A model generated the notes under the pieces. That model was given only the letters and a program-made list of their open reading frames with translations, made no database searches and had not been told where the DNA came from. From Episyrphus balteatus (taxonomy: Eukaryota; Arthropoda; Insecta; Diptera; Syrphidae): DNA of 64,000 bases. The stretch is from the NCBI RefSeq assembly GCF_945859705.1, contig NC_079137.1, forward strand, positions 62,404,552 through 62,468,551, in the 5' to 3' direction. Of the stretch, positions 34,271-49,200 are shown one piece after another (position 1 is the stretch's first letter; each line of letters starts with the position of its first letter). Position numbers and translations under genes: made by a program.

Positions 34271-37200
34271 ATGGCAGAATCAATTATAAGTATCAGTGAT
34301 AGTGATGATGAAGATGTTGTACCTTCTACATCAGCTTCAGCATCCTCCACATCACGAAATAATCCTTCGCCATCAACGAAGCCACCACCATCACTGGAAT
34401 TCTCGTTATTATCATCTGCAATGTCTAGTTTTAATATCTCAACACAATCAAGTTATGATTCAGCATCCGGATTGGCGGCAATGTTTAAACCTTTGGGAGC
34501 TGATTTGTTGGAAGCAAGACAATTACAAGCAATGAAAAAAAAGAGAATGGCCATTTTAACACCGTTTCCAGTTGTTCGAGATGTTGTCACTAAATTGAGA
34601 TTATTGTTAGGAATTCACGAATCAAAAAGAAATGTTTTGGGAATTGCTCAAGATTATATCACGTAAGTAGATTTTTGTTTTTTAATTCATAAAATTGTTT
34701 CCTATTAAAAAAAACATGTTTAACGGTTTGGGGCGTAAAACATTTCCTGAAAAAGTTTTTCTCTTACTCTATAACGAAAATTGGATAAGTGAATAACTTT
34801 TCAAGCTGTTTAGGGAATTTATTGCTATTCAGAATATATTTTACAGATGAACTTATTAATACAAAATTCGTTGGAATTTTTGTTCAGGTAAAACGGATTG
34901 GTAATGAAAATAGATAAAAACAAAATATTCCGATTGAAAAATCCCCTTTCGGATGACTGGATAGCACGTGGTTGCTCTTAGAATACAAATTACTAAAATT
35001 TGTAAATGTATATGAAAATTAAAAAAAAACACAAAATTCGTTCTTCAAATGAAAAAAACAACTCTTTAAATGAAATTGGGCTCAAAAAACAGTTTGCAGT
35101 TTAATTTCTTTTATGAAGATGCATTTTTAGAAAAAAAAATTCAAAATCTTTAGAGCCGTTTTTTTAAAAAAGCTATTATATTTTAAATATTAATATTGAC
35201 AAATAAAGTTTTAAATTTATTTGTTATGCCATTTTGTGGCAATTATAATTCAACATCCAAAACCAAAATTTAAAAAAAATTCAAGTCCCGTATTCGAAAA
35301 ATAGATTTTTCAAAAAAAATGTTCAAAGTTTGTTTAAAAATCCAAAAAATATATTTTTCAAAATTTTATTTTTGATTTTTATTTGGGCAATATTAATGTT
35401 TTTGCATAAAAAATTTGTTAAAACTGAATTAATAATTTGGGAGATAGTAATTAAAACTCGGTTCTATTGGAGGTACAGTCAATTAAGATTTTTGAAAAAA
35501 AAAACTTTTTTTGTCAAGAGATAGACTTTGTCTCAAAACTAATATCTGAATTTTTTTTATCAAAACCTTAGGAGCCATTTTTGAGAAAATTTATTTTTTC
35601 CAAAATTGCTATATGACAGGTACCGTTATTTTTGGTAAAACAAAAATTAATTAATAAAAATCCCTCTGTACGGGATCCAAAAACTGCTCCTTATTTAGTT
35701 TAAAAACGCCCAGTCATCTAATGAACTGTCAATTTCCCTGGCTCGTAGTTGCTTCAAATATAAATATGTATTCAATCGCATCTTATAAATCTAAGCTTTG
35801 AACATAGAAAAAGCTGCTATATAGTGTTCCATTGATTCCATCAAGATAATTATAAATTCTGCTATCGTCATCTCTTCGGGGAATGTCTTTCTAAAAAACA
35901 CAACCTTGTTGCGGTTTTATTCTATTTAGCCTCGAGGGTATTCCATGGATGAAACTTCGTGGGAAATGGCATAACTCTAATTTTCAGTGTTGCAATCGCC
36001 TTAAGTTTTTTCCATTATGGATGATGATATTCATCCCATAGAATTAGATGATACCAAATTTAAAATACCTAGCTAAGAACGTAAGTTAGAATAACCGTGT
36101 TAAATACATCATTTTGGTTTTGTGAAGTGGTGGAACATATTAAAAAACTCAAACAGACAAACAAGCAACTTTGGAAAAGGCAGAAAAAAAAATTAAGCAG
36201 AATTGTATTACTATTTATATTAATTATTTATTAAAAAATTAATCTAAATGTTACCACGGGCAACTATTGCTGAGTTTTATATTTCCATTGCGTAATAAAG
36301 AGAAACAAATATTCTTCTCATTGTCAGGGTTAAAATTTACTTCCCACTGTGTGTGTGCATTACAAATTTTTAACACTGAATTTAAAAAATATTCCTGGTG
36401 GTGCTGGGAGTTACTGTAAATAACGAAGGATATTTTGTCGTTTTTTTTTTTTTTTTTTGTAGACATGAAGTTGTGTATGTATATTGTGTATGCAACCGGT
36501 AGCAAATAAATTAAATATTTTGTCCAAAAAGTAAAATGGGTGTAATTGAATCTGAATCCAACAACGTTTGGGGAAAAAGAGGAAGAAGCTTTTAATCAAA
36601 TTTCTCAGTTTTCAGTTTGTTATTTATCATTACTTTTTGTGTACTACATATTTTTGTATGTGTGTGAATGTATGTTCATATGTGTATAGCATAGATGTTA
36701 TTTCAAATATTTGTTTAAAGGACCGTTTAAAGTCATTCCTTATGCAGGTATCTAGTAATTTTGTTTTTGTTTAACCGTTGGCAGAGAGTTTTTGTAAATT
36801 ATAGAAGAATTATAAGGGAATAAATTAATAAATATTACCTTACATATTTGGAATACGGAAAATTATTTCTCAATATTTAATTACTTTGAACTTTAGAAGC
36901 AAGTTTTTATTTAATTATTTTTATTTTGATTCTATTGGCATTAGTTTCTTTTTTTCAATAATCTTCTACTTTCTGCTGCTTTGCAAAGTCTTTTTGACTA
37001 AATAAATATATTTAATTAAAAATAGACACTACTTGTTGGGCCTTCTTGAGGGCAGTTTATTTTCCAGGAACCATCTTCTCGAGTGTCAATTACATCAGCG
37101 GATAAACCAAAGGAGAAACATTACTTTCCTTTGTGTTTTTTAAGCTTGATTTGATACGTCAGCAAGCAACAGGCTTTTATTAATTTTTTTTAATCATAAA

Positions 37201-40200
37201 ATGACGGCGTAGGATGATCGCAATTTCACAATTTTTTATCTAAAACAAAACACCTAACCTCAGTGAAGTATGTAGGTTTTTTTAATTTACTGATTTTTAA
37301 AGCAATGGCATTGGTTTCAAAATTTATATCGAAAAAATCCTTTGTACTGCACTAGGCATTAGGGTATTGTTAGGCAAGTCGCGTACTTGCAAAGTTTTCA
37401 AAACTTAATAGTTTAATCTCCAGTTCAACGAGCAGTAGGCAATCAACGAAGTTATTCTTTCTCAAAGTTGTTGAAGTTGAAAGTCCGCGTTGTTACATAC
37501 GACTCTCTGTCACTCAAAGTAACGAACCAATTTGACTGAAACTTTTAGTTTGTGACATATCAAAAATCATTTAGTTGATCAAATCGACGACTTAATACTT
37601 TCTGCATATGCGCTCATTCCTATACAAGCCCATTTTTTTTCATTTTTGAAACCGAACAGTTGAAAAACTAAAAGTTGCAATTGCGCGATTAGCCTTAAGC
37701 TACACAAAAAAATTTCAGCCGGATGCTAAATGATTAAAATGAATAAAACAAACAAAACTCAAATAATTCGATAAAAACCATGAATGAGATTGATTTTAAT
37801 CTATGTATCTTACTTTTTTTTTTGCACAGCAAAACTGTTGGCTGGATCAACGTGAAACAGCGGCACAGCGATATAAAAAAAGTGCGAAATATTTCCTTAT
37901 TCATTTTGGAATAACTTATTCCACTTGTTCCTTGCGAAATCAAAACCTTTTCAATATTTCTTTTTCGAACCCTTTGTTTTGCACACCACTTTATGTACAA
38001 TGTACATATGAATGTATTATACATTGTACAAGAAACTTAAATGAGAAATCAATTATATTGATATCTTTCTAAATGTCCCTTTACGAGAAATAATTCTTAA
38101 CGTTTCCACAGAATGGGCGATTAACGAATGTTTATTTATGACGGTGACAGAATCAGTCCATAAAATTAAATAGCTTGAGCCAATAAGTAAAGTCTGTGTC
38201 ATAACTATATTATTTTTGTTTCAGTATTGACCGATTCTTTCGTTTGAAAAAAGTAATTATTCAACAGAACATTTTTTTTCAGTGATTTGCTGTCAATTAT
38301 TGCGGCATTTGTTTTTTAAGTCAAACAAAATACCATAAAAAATCAATTTAAAAAAAAATTGCTTTTTATACGCTTTAACCGACTTACAGAAATACGATAC
38401 CAAGTCGTTCATAAAATTGTTGAAGTGCTTCGTATTCGAAGTATTTTACTTAAGCATTGATAGTATTTACGCCTTATATCACTATCAAAGTTTCTGCTAA
38501 GCAACGTTCGCCTAGCAATTCCATCAGTGAAAATCCACGTAGTCTCTCGTATTTCAGATCAAACCATTGCAATTAGTTTAACAATCGAAGAGCATCATCC
38601 TTTTTTTTTTTTTTTTAATTTTGTTTCTGTTTACAGTCAGAGTCCATATCTAGGGTTGAAAAAAATTCTATTAAAACTCTTTCTATCCAATACACAATCA
38701 ACAAAAGAAAAAAAGAAAAAGAAAAAATACTCAGTACGAATGGAAATACGCATCAATTTTTAAAAAAATATCCTGTTTTGCTGTTATTACATTCACCTGA
38801 ATAGAACACAAAACAGTAGATACTTCCATTCTACAAGTTCTACGTTCTGAATAAACAAATCAAAGGGGTTTTCATAAGAGAATGAATAATTTCACATAAC
38901 AAAAAAATTGCATTTCTTTGCATAAAAGCTTCGCTCCAGGTATAATTGGTTGTGCTTTAAATTCTATTCATGGTCACGGTGAATTCTATGAAAAAAACCT
39001 CGATTGAAGCACGTAAGTTTAGAAAATATGTTTTATTTTTGTTGTATCTCATAGATTTGACTATATGTTCTACCATACATTTTGCATCAGGACCAAATCA
39101 GCTTTCATTTTATTTTTGTTTTCAAAAATATCTTCTTTAATTATATTTCCAAACCTAACTACCTCTATGTCGCATTTAATTTTATTTTTTTGTTTATATA
39201 AAAACTGTGGAAGGTCGAACTCGAATTCTTTTTTGGGTGTTCAATGTTCACCCAAGTGAAAACTTGTTAATCCCTTTCGAAAAAAAAAAAAAAAATACCT
39301 ACTGCAGAGTCCATTTAGAGAAAGGGATTACCTTTTTTTTTTACTTTTTGTCTGTTGTTTTGAATAATAGATCAACTGTAAATCATATGCATTTGAGATT
39401 TTGCTACCACAGGCTTCTAGGAACCAGATATAACTAGTTAAAAAGGTTCGATCTAATCCGTTTGTACAACTACTAACAAGTTCGAATGTATTGTAGAAGC
39501 CATGGATAGAAGAGAACAGTTTTTAAAAGAATACAATTCCCTTCCATTCTGCGAACTTTTTAACCTTCAAAAATAAAGGAATTGGTTTGTCATTCATTGA
39601 TTTAATTTTTCAAAAAATTTTGTTTAAATCTTTAATTGTTTTAATATTGTAATAAAACATTCTGTGTAAAAATTGTGTTTTAACCGGTTTAACCGTAAGT
39701 TAACAATCCAAAAAATGTTTGTTTTATTTTAAAAATACAACAAAATCGTTAGAGCCGTTTCTGAGAAAAGTAAGTTTTTGAAAGTACCGTTAATTTTGGT
39801 GCTAAAAAAACTCAATTTCCCCTCTAAAGAATCATTCAAAATTCATGCTTGCCAATTTTTAATAAAATCACCGTCCCGCCTTTTGTAGATGCAAACGAAT
39901 CCATAGTGTCAACTTAAAGCTTTCTTTCGTTAAAAAAAGTGCGAATTTAGTGTGCGTTTTCTCTTGGGTTTATTCTTTTTTATTTTCATGCAATCCCTTC
40001 ATATTTGGCGCCTATAGTTTGTATTTTGCATTTGTTAGTATTATTTTAAGACTTCCACAAACGTTGATGGGGGAAACTAAGAAAAACAAACCAAAAATAA
40101 ACTCGGCTACTGACCCCATTTGTTACTGGCAAATGTTGTTTTGTTTGTTATAGTATCTTGTTTCTCGTCATGTTTCTTTTACAGAGCTTATGGAATTGAA

Positions 40201-43200
40201 AGCAGAATGTTTGCTATTGCAAATGTATGTTCATATGTATGTCGAGAAAAAAACCTTCGATATTTGCGTACTTTTAGTGCATAATGCATCCATGAATACA
40301 GATTTAATATATTTCATGCTCCTAATTGTTTTTTTTTTTAGAACACAAATATTGTTTAAGAAAATTTAAAATTAATGAACAAAATATTTTCAGATATTTT
40401 ACATACATACATATAAAAATAAATTATAGCCGTGTTTTATTGGTACTCAGTATTTTACTGAGTAAACATTTTATGCTGCAAACAACAAAAATTAATTACT
40501 TTTATTTATTTATTCATAACATTTATTATTGAAGGGTAAAAAATGTATAAGTTAAGAAAAACAATTTCTTTCAAATAAAAAACTTTTGTGTATCCTTAGC
40601 AATCATTTGTTGTTGTTCCTCGTGCAAAATTTTACTGAGCTAAGTACTGAGTTACCAATAAAACACGGCTTATATAATAAAAAATAAAAACTGGACGCCA
40701 AGCTTAGATGGAGTCGTTTCTCGAAATTAAGGCAGTTATTTAATCCTATTACACCTGATTATTTAATGATTTAATCATTTAATCCTCATTTCCTACAAAA
40801 TAATTCCGTTTCTCTTTAAACGATTAAAGACTACTGACCAAATCTTTAAGTGTTTAATGATTGATAATACATCAAAACAATTAGCCATGCAAAAATGGTA
40901 TTCACAAAATCTTTTTCAGGTAAATAAATATGAATTAAACAATGTTTAAATTTTTGAACATCGTTTATTTAACGATTTTGTTATAATATCGAGTTTTCCA
41001 TCAAAAGTCTTGAAACGCATAAAACGTCGATTATAGGTATTAATTTTCGTCGAAAACAATGAATGAAACTTCCAATTTTTCAGTAGGAGATTAAAGTTAA
41101 CCACAAGTTAACCCAACTATTTTCTCGAACTAGCTTTGAGTTATTAAAATGTAGCTAAAACATTCTTTCCAAGTTTTTGTGGAAATCTGCATCCATTGCC
41201 TCCTAGCTTATTATGTTAATTGAAGCTAAATTAATTTGAAGGATTAAGTATTTCAGGACTTTGGTTTTCATGCTTATACCAATGAAGTGTTAAACCAGGC
41301 GATTATCGAATTAATGATTAATCACTACTATTACGTGTATCGTTTGTCCTAAAAAGACAAATAAGCGACTCTAGGAGCGCCAATTTTGATTTACTAAAAC
41401 CACAATTCCACGTATCATTAATGTCTAAAGAAATAACGTTGTTCAAACATACCACTGTAACGTGAAGGCCCTTTCATGCGTGAACAAAAATAATTAAAAA
41501 AAAAAGTAGACAAATTGAGAACTTCCTCTTTTTGGAAGTCGGATAAAAATTGTAAATTATATTTTAAGAAACGTTTTTTTTTGTGAAATACACCATGGCA
41601 GTAGTTTGGTCATTTGGTTATGGGTACGCTAACAGTAGAAAAACAGTGCAGTATATTATATAATTAAAAAAACTTAATTTCTTACATTAAAAAATTCACT
41701 ACGTACATTCATACTTCCATTTATCTAACGAACTTAAAAAAAAAAAACTCCTTTGAGAAATTTAATATTCATACAACCAAAGCACAATAAATTCATCAAC
41801 CAAAAGCTTTAATTTCCCAAAAATAACTTCACAATGTCCAGTTATCAGTGGCAAACCATCATCAACATCCTCATAATCACACTATATAAACCCAACAATA
41901 ATCGTATACACACATGGTTGTCCAAAGTTCCGCCAACAACCAACTAACCAATACAAAAGGATATCAAATTGCAAGAATATTGATTTTCCCAAATGCACTT
42001 GCACACTTATTCTATCTACAACCACAATCACCACCTGACTTTATTAACATGCACAAATTGTTGAATGCCGCTCTCTCAACTGGGTGTGGGTGTAAAAGTC
42101 CTTGCATTTTCATTTTCCCATGAACTAATTCTGCATTCCCGACGATGTTGATACAATTTACTTTGTTGTGTTTTTTATTCAATTTACTGCTTTTGATTTC
42201 ACATTTAGATATAGCTTTTAATTAATGGTTTAAATCAATTAATTAAATACAAAACATAATCTTTACCATACAAATGTGAGAAATGAGCTTATAAATGATA
42301 ATAATGTAAAAAACAGGAGTTCATAAGTTGTGGAAGTAGGTAGATAGAAAATGTATCGTTTTTCAGCGCAGACGTTATTGCAAAGCTTTTGTGTAAAGTA
42401 AAAACAGATTCAATGTGTGAACCTACATACACACATGTAGATATAAATTATCATCATTCAAACTCACATCAAAAATTGAACTCGTTCAAAAGTTAATATG
42501 AATAAATTTTTTTGTGGGTGGGGAAATTTTCATAACAGCGAACGACCGCCAACAAAAAATGATATATCAATGTTATGTAGGAAATTAAGGATATTTTCAT
42601 ACTTATACCAACTGAAGAGCAGGTTAACCCCTAGAAAAGTTGAAGAACAGACTTTATCAAAACCACATAATGATGTTTAAAGGCATTAAATGGTTTTTTG
42701 AGGTAATTTTTGGGCTGCATATAAAAAGAGTAGAGGAAAAGGCATGAACTTAGCTAAAGATTTTCAGCGCTAAAATAGACAGAGTTGTCGATCGAGCTGG
42801 CTAATCTAAGCAAGGGCGATGAGAAAATAATATCTGAACTTTAACTTTTGAGGACACTATGAATACTTTGCCTCTTTTTTAACTAAAAAAAAAAAAATAG
42901 TTAAACAAATTTAAAGGCTTAAATTTTTTTTAAAACAACTAATCTCTTAAGATATTCTTCAAATGTTACTAATTTCTGTTTTTTTTTTTTTTTTTATTTT
43001 AGATCCTTGAAGTTCTACCAACGGCAAATAATGAACTGTCCAAACAGGTGTCGCTTGCTGGCAAGACATATAACTATGACTATGTGTTTAATAAGAGACC
43101 TTAGTAGGCATTTGTTTGATGTAAGTATAAATTTGTTACTTAATGCAAATGGTAAATCTATAAATATTTATTTTATTTTTCATTTTTCACAGAGTCCACA

Positions 43201-46200
43201 TTATTCACAAAAAATAAGTGAACTGCTTGGATTATATATATTTTTTGAACTTCACTGCGCAACAGATTTTAAAGACTCGAAAGTAAAAATTGCAGAAAGA
43301 ATAATTAGCAATATTCATCTACATTTACAGGTAAGTTATTTTAATTTTAAGTTAATCAACATTGTCTCCATGAAATAACTCTCCAGTAAAATAATCCACT
43401 CAGAACAGAAATATTTTGGTAATACACACTTTCATTGTTTGTGTGCGAATTAGTTTGCTGCCAACTCTACTCTTCCATCAATTATCAAGACTCTTTAAGA
43501 TTAGAAATTACTTTTCGCACCGTTCAAACAAGTCATATTGGATGGATTCAAGTCTTAAACTCACAAAATAAACACTAGTGTGCTCCAGGGCTCCGTTCTT
43601 TCTCCGGGTTTCTTCCTCATTTTTACTAATGATCTCATTTCTGAAACTTCTTATCCACTTCTGATGATAGTACCCTAAGTTTTTCATATTCGTTTGAATA
43701 TTCATAACCATGTCCTTCGGATGTGGAACTTGAACGGCAAAATATGATAAGCTCACTAAATTTTGATCCCGACAGCAATGTCCATGTCCAATAGGTGTGT
43801 CAAAGTGCTCAACTATGGAATTTTCAAATGTAATAGCTTTTAAAAATTGCATTGCTTATCAAAATTGAATTCTGCGTTCAAAATTTTCATTTTTATTAAT
43901 ATCCTTGGCTCGCTCATAATATAGGAAGGAATCGAAGAAATTTGGATTCTTAGAAATTTTTGAAATATATGTTTTTTTTTTAATTGCATCGTTTGGATAC
44001 AAAAAAAAATATATTAAATATTTTTAGGCTTTCTTGTAATTCTAAGAAAAAACTTTTAACCTTATTTTTGTTAAGCTTCGAAATAATAAGCGAAGGAAAA
44101 AAAAAATCATTTTTTCAGATAAAATCGTTTTTTTCTTAACTTCAACTGATTTGAGCGAGCCAAAGACGAACGATATTATAATTTGTTTTTACATATTATT
44201 AAACCTTAGAGGCTAATACACTATCACTATACAATTAAAATTTGACAAGATTAAATAACACCAATTTTCGCTTAACTCATTTAGTTCTGACCAATGAGAA
44301 AAATGTTGTTTGTATTTCCATAATTCCATATCGTTCCTCGCAATTGTTGCCAACCCAAAAATCACATGTCATAGCTTAACATAACTTTAGAATTCGTAAC
44401 TCTAGTTTTTCGTAACTTCGGTTTCGCAAAACTTTGACGCTCGTTACTCTGTCGCCCGTAACTCTGGTATTCGTAACTTAGTCGGTTTCCCGTTTTAGAA
44501 ATTATATAATTGGAGAGTTATTTCACGCAATCGCAATAATAAGATCACAAAGATATAATGTTTTAATTTTTCTTTTTCCTTTAAGAACGCTAAAGCAAAT
44601 TTTGTACTGAGAATTTTTGCTTTTCTTGACAACATGTGCAAACAAGGTGAAATAGCAACAAAAGTTTTTCAGTAAGTTTTTTTAATTTGTCCAATATAAC
44701 CAGGTTTATAATTAATTTTTTTTTACCTTTCTTAATTCCAGACGATTAATACCTGAACCAATAGTTATGGTTAAGAATGAATTACCTGATCGGTTATTCA
44801 TTCAGTACTTGATTGTTTTTTATCACTGGAAAGAAGCTTGGAATGACTATGAAGATCAACAGAAAGTTGTTGCTTTTGCAAATAAATTTATGAAACCAAT
44901 GAACACGATTAAATCAAATGATATATATTCAAAACACTTGCCTTCTTATATTAAACGTGATGATGCGGCGGGATATTTTCTGTCAAATTTGGTCTTTTTT
45001 AATGATTTAAGAACTGTAAGTATATAATATAAAGATAAATATATGATATAATATGATATAATTTTGTTGATAAAGATTGGATCTTGATAAAAGACTATCG
45101 AATCTTTTCTCCTTATTTCTTGAAGATTTCAATTAATAAAATATTTTCTCTTCTTCTCATTTCTAGGCTTCAATATTGGATGGAGTTCTAGACAATGGAA
45201 TAATTGTAAGTATAAATTTGAATATTGTTTTATTTTAATTAAAATATAGTCAATGATGATTATGTAAAAGGTTTGATTTTTAAGTTGAGCCGGTGTACGA
45301 AGTGGTTATATGACTTCGATGCTGGAGTTCCTTTTAAAAAAAGAAAACAAAAAAATAGCTGAGACATATTTAAGATTTTAACACATCGACTGAAAGAGTT
45401 CCAGGTCTAATGTAGAAAATTTGATAAGCCCTATTCTGAATGAAAATTCGTTTTTAATTGTCTTTCCTTTTCGTTTATAATGATGAAAAAGCAAACTTTC
45501 CGGAAGCTTTTTGATTTGAAGTCCTTCCCTAGGTTGGGGTCAAAATTCAGCTGGGGTCAAAATTCTGCTTTACAAAATTTTGCATTAGAAATTCAGCTTT
45601 TTGAATTTCTGTTGTTTAAAATTCTGCTTTTCATAATATTACTATACAAAATTCTGAAAAAATGGGTTTGGAAAATGTTAAAAAGCGCTCGCTTTTAATT
45701 TTTAATTTTTTGCAGATCTCTGAAAAATCATCTTCACGCATAATGTACTGCTTAATTACTTACTTACTTTGTCATTTTTGTATGCATATTAATTTTTGTT
45801 TGATAAATAAATAAAATATTAATAAAAGGTTTTTAATATTAAATATTTTCGAAAAATAATTAAAAAAATATTAATTCATCAAATAAAGATTAATATTGAA
45901 AAAATTGAATAAGAAAAGGAATATTTTGTATCATACAACATCGTTTTTAATTATTTTATAGATTTTAGTTGAAAGAAAGTCAGTCTATGCATTAAAAAAA
46001 AACATTTGCGACAGAAACAAAAAACCTTTATTGAATTACATTAATGAGGGGTATTTTTCTTTACCCTGAGCATATGCTATAATAAAAACAAAACTGGCAG
46101 AATTTTGAAAAACTGAATTTTAAAAAGCAGAATTTTGAAAGGCAGAAAAGAAAAAAGCAGAATTTTGAAAAACAGAATTTCCTTTAAAAAAGCAGAATTT

Positions 46201-49200
46201 TTAAAACCATATGTTTATGAGCAACAAAATATTTTATTCATAAAAATGGCTTCCTTCTCGAGTTTTATATACAATTCAAGATTTTTAAAGTTGGCTCACT
46301 TAAACAAGTGGAACTTGTACACAAATAGTCGAATTATCGATCCATTTCCTAGTACTTTTCATTCGATGTGTTATGTTCCTTTTTATTCCCTTAAAAATAA
46401 TTTTAATCTATTTTTTTTTAATGGTTTATTTTTATTTTGCAATTTGCAGGACCTATGTGACGATGAAAAAGTATATCCAATTTTAGATTTATCCCAAACA
46501 ATTTTCGAACCAGTTCAACCGCTAGTACAAAATATTAAAGTGGAACCGAGAGAAATGGATGGAACAGTTGATCTGACTGAGGATGATGATGAAACGTGGC
46601 TAAATAAACTAATCCGTCGAGCAGTGGCACTCGAAGTAATACTTCCGCCAAGATTGCTTGCTAGAAACGAAGATCAAGCTCCTGCGGTAATTGAATTGTC
46701 AGACTCGGATAATGAAAATGAAGAAGAAAATGGTAATGATGATGATTGGGCATTTGGTCCAAGAAATGATCAACAACCACAACTGGAAGAGGAGCAGCCG
46801 CAAATCGAAGGTGAACAACAGCAACCAGCAGCAGAACCAGAGAATCCACAAGTCAATCAAGAAGATACTGATTCATTAAATGATTTATTTAATGAGTTAA
46901 ATTCATCACTTGATTTTGGCGATGAGTCAACAACTGAATCAGAAAAGGGAAGGAGAAAGATCCAAAAAGAGCGATATGAATATGCTGTTAAATTAACTGA
47001 TGCTCAGGTTCGTCTTACTTTTGATGGTGTAGTTGAGAAGGAACTTAGGGCTATGGTAGTCCAAGGACAAGCTGTGGCTGCAGAAGCTGTACCAGTTGAA
47101 GCTGCATCTGATGGACCATCCACATCAACAGCGGCAGCATCTGCTCGATCAGTGTCTGAAAAAACAGATCCTGTGTCCAACTCAGATGATCAACCTACTA
47201 TATCAAAAACAGCTCCAGTGAGTAAGAATCTAATTTCGTCGAAGGCTGCTGCAGCTACTGAAAAACCTGCTTCGACGGAAATGGTTGTTGAATCAACCAA
47301 AAACACTTCTGCTTCATCTTCGATGTTGACTGAACCTAGTGAAAAATCAAATTCATCGAAAGTACCCGATGCAGTCATTGAAGAGCCCGAAATCATAAGC
47401 GAGCCTGCGGCGTCAATATCACATCAAGATGATGAAAATGAGGAGCCTTCAATATTTACTTCAGATATCATTGAGGAAGTACAAAGTAACCCAGTTAGAA
47501 ATGATCAAGAAATATCAACTGAATCTGCTGCTTTGGTTGTTGAACAACCAGAAGCGCAAAGTGCAAATGTTGATCCAACAACAGATCATGATCAAACCCT
47601 AAGTACTATTCTGCAGCAAATACAATCTCCAAGAGACGCAATTACGTACACCATGGATACATTGTTGTCATCATTTGATTCGAGCGATGAGAGTGACGAA
47701 GATTTTATTGGTCGTTTCCAAAAACCACCATTCAAAACTTACCTCAGAAGAGCACATAAAAGATTATCAAAAAGAGAAAAAGCAATTGGAAACTTTTCAA
47801 CTGGCTCGTCTGAGGAAAACGATGCAACAAATGTTGAAGCTAAAAAATTATCATCACTGAATGAAAATGAAAACAACAACAAACAACAGACTTTGTCGCC
47901 ACCGATCTTGCCATTAAGCAGCGACACCACAACAAACACTGAAAATCCTAATGTTTTGTTTAGTGGCAAGGTTATATCTTTACGCGAGGATGATGGAGCA
48001 GGTGGAGTTACTCCGAATTATTTGAAATCACCCGAATCGGTAGAAGTATCGAAACATGGATCAAATGTAGTGTTTAGCATGCAAGGACGGAGACTTTCAT
48101 CATTCCCATCGCTCAAAGTGACGTCGAATGATAATACAATGCCTGATTTTGATGAAGAAATTGCTATGACTGGTGGAGAAGATAGCAATAGTCGAACCGA
48201 TGATATAACATTTAGAAAGAAAGCATTCAAAAAATCAAGTATTGCTAATGCTAAGAAGGCAAAATCTGCACAAGGCGCTGATGTGAGTACAGTTGTCTTA
48301 AAAGTGAACATGTTTATTATTATTTCTTTCAAATAGCTTTAAAATATCAAAAAGTTTAAATTTGTATGGTTCAATTGGAAGTAGCAAACATTTTAAAACT
48401 AGAAAATACTCACAATTAAATGTGTCTTTAATTATAAAAGTGGACCAAGTCACTGCAAAAAAAAAAACGAATAAAACTAGCATTAAACTAATTACAACTT
48501 AACTTAAACATTATTTAAAAGCGAAATTGCAGCGGATAGACTTATTTATTATTCTTTTAATTGTTTCAAAAACGAAATACCATTAAGATCCAATTTTTCA
48601 ATACCCAGATAAACTCAGTTTAGGCTTATTCCTAGGTACTGACGATTGAAAAAGCAGCGCTAAATTGTTTAAATAAAATTAATAAATAAGTTTTTTCTTG
48701 AAACCATGACTTAGACCACTTTCATAATTATGGGCACAAATATTGCAACAAGTACTCTGTATGACTTTGCTTTTGCAGGGGGTTCGGGTATTTGCAGAAT
48801 ATTGGTGGTCTCCTCCATTCAATTTTTGTCACGTACTTAAAAAAAGTAATTGAAAGTGATGGTTTATCGTGAGCTTGTTGTGCCACAAATTTATTTATTT
48901 TACCGACAATTGGCATGATCTCGAATATCATCACAATTCTACCATTTCACAACGTCGGCAAGTTTTCCGGTTTTTAAATGTTCCTTTTTTGATGCTACTG
49001 AATGTTGGTGTCGTTGCATATGTTTCCACGCATTGTGTTAAAACGTTGTTTGCTATTGTCTTTTAAACTGGGTTTTCATAGCTTCTTTTTGCCCAAGACG
49101 GGGAGGCTTCCTCGGATTTTCTTGCTTGTAATTCGATCAAGCTTTGTTACTCTTGGTGTTTTACACAGTGACTTTATTTCAATGTACCCGAATGATATTC

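Larger units (their letters stand above)
34663..43002 (+). other. intron 1 of the large multi-SIM gene (8.3 kb)
   Basis: The donor GTAAGT at 34663 and the acceptor after a long T tract (TTTTAG, 43002) are good. The intron contains a MITE (40429), a dispersed repeat copy (41338) and related blocks with AGAGCCGTTT (35151 and 39750) and TACCGTTA-TTTTGG (35622 and 39784). The rest is AT-rich with no recognisable frame. Confidence 0.6.

Noticed and set aside
34271..34662. Identification of the large gene as Daxx
   Set aside because: Only the N-terminal SIM-like start is reminiscent; the helical region and overall architecture do not match the Daxx histone-binding domain.
43508..43852. 114-codon minus-strand protein
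   Set aside because: It is the shadow of a decayed plus-strand reverse-transcriptase fragment.
46135..46449. Upstream extension of exon 7
   Set aside because: The frame is open by chance; an acceptor (TTTGCAG) at 46443-46449 fits phase 0 from exon 6, and the preceding sequence is the repeat-rich intron.
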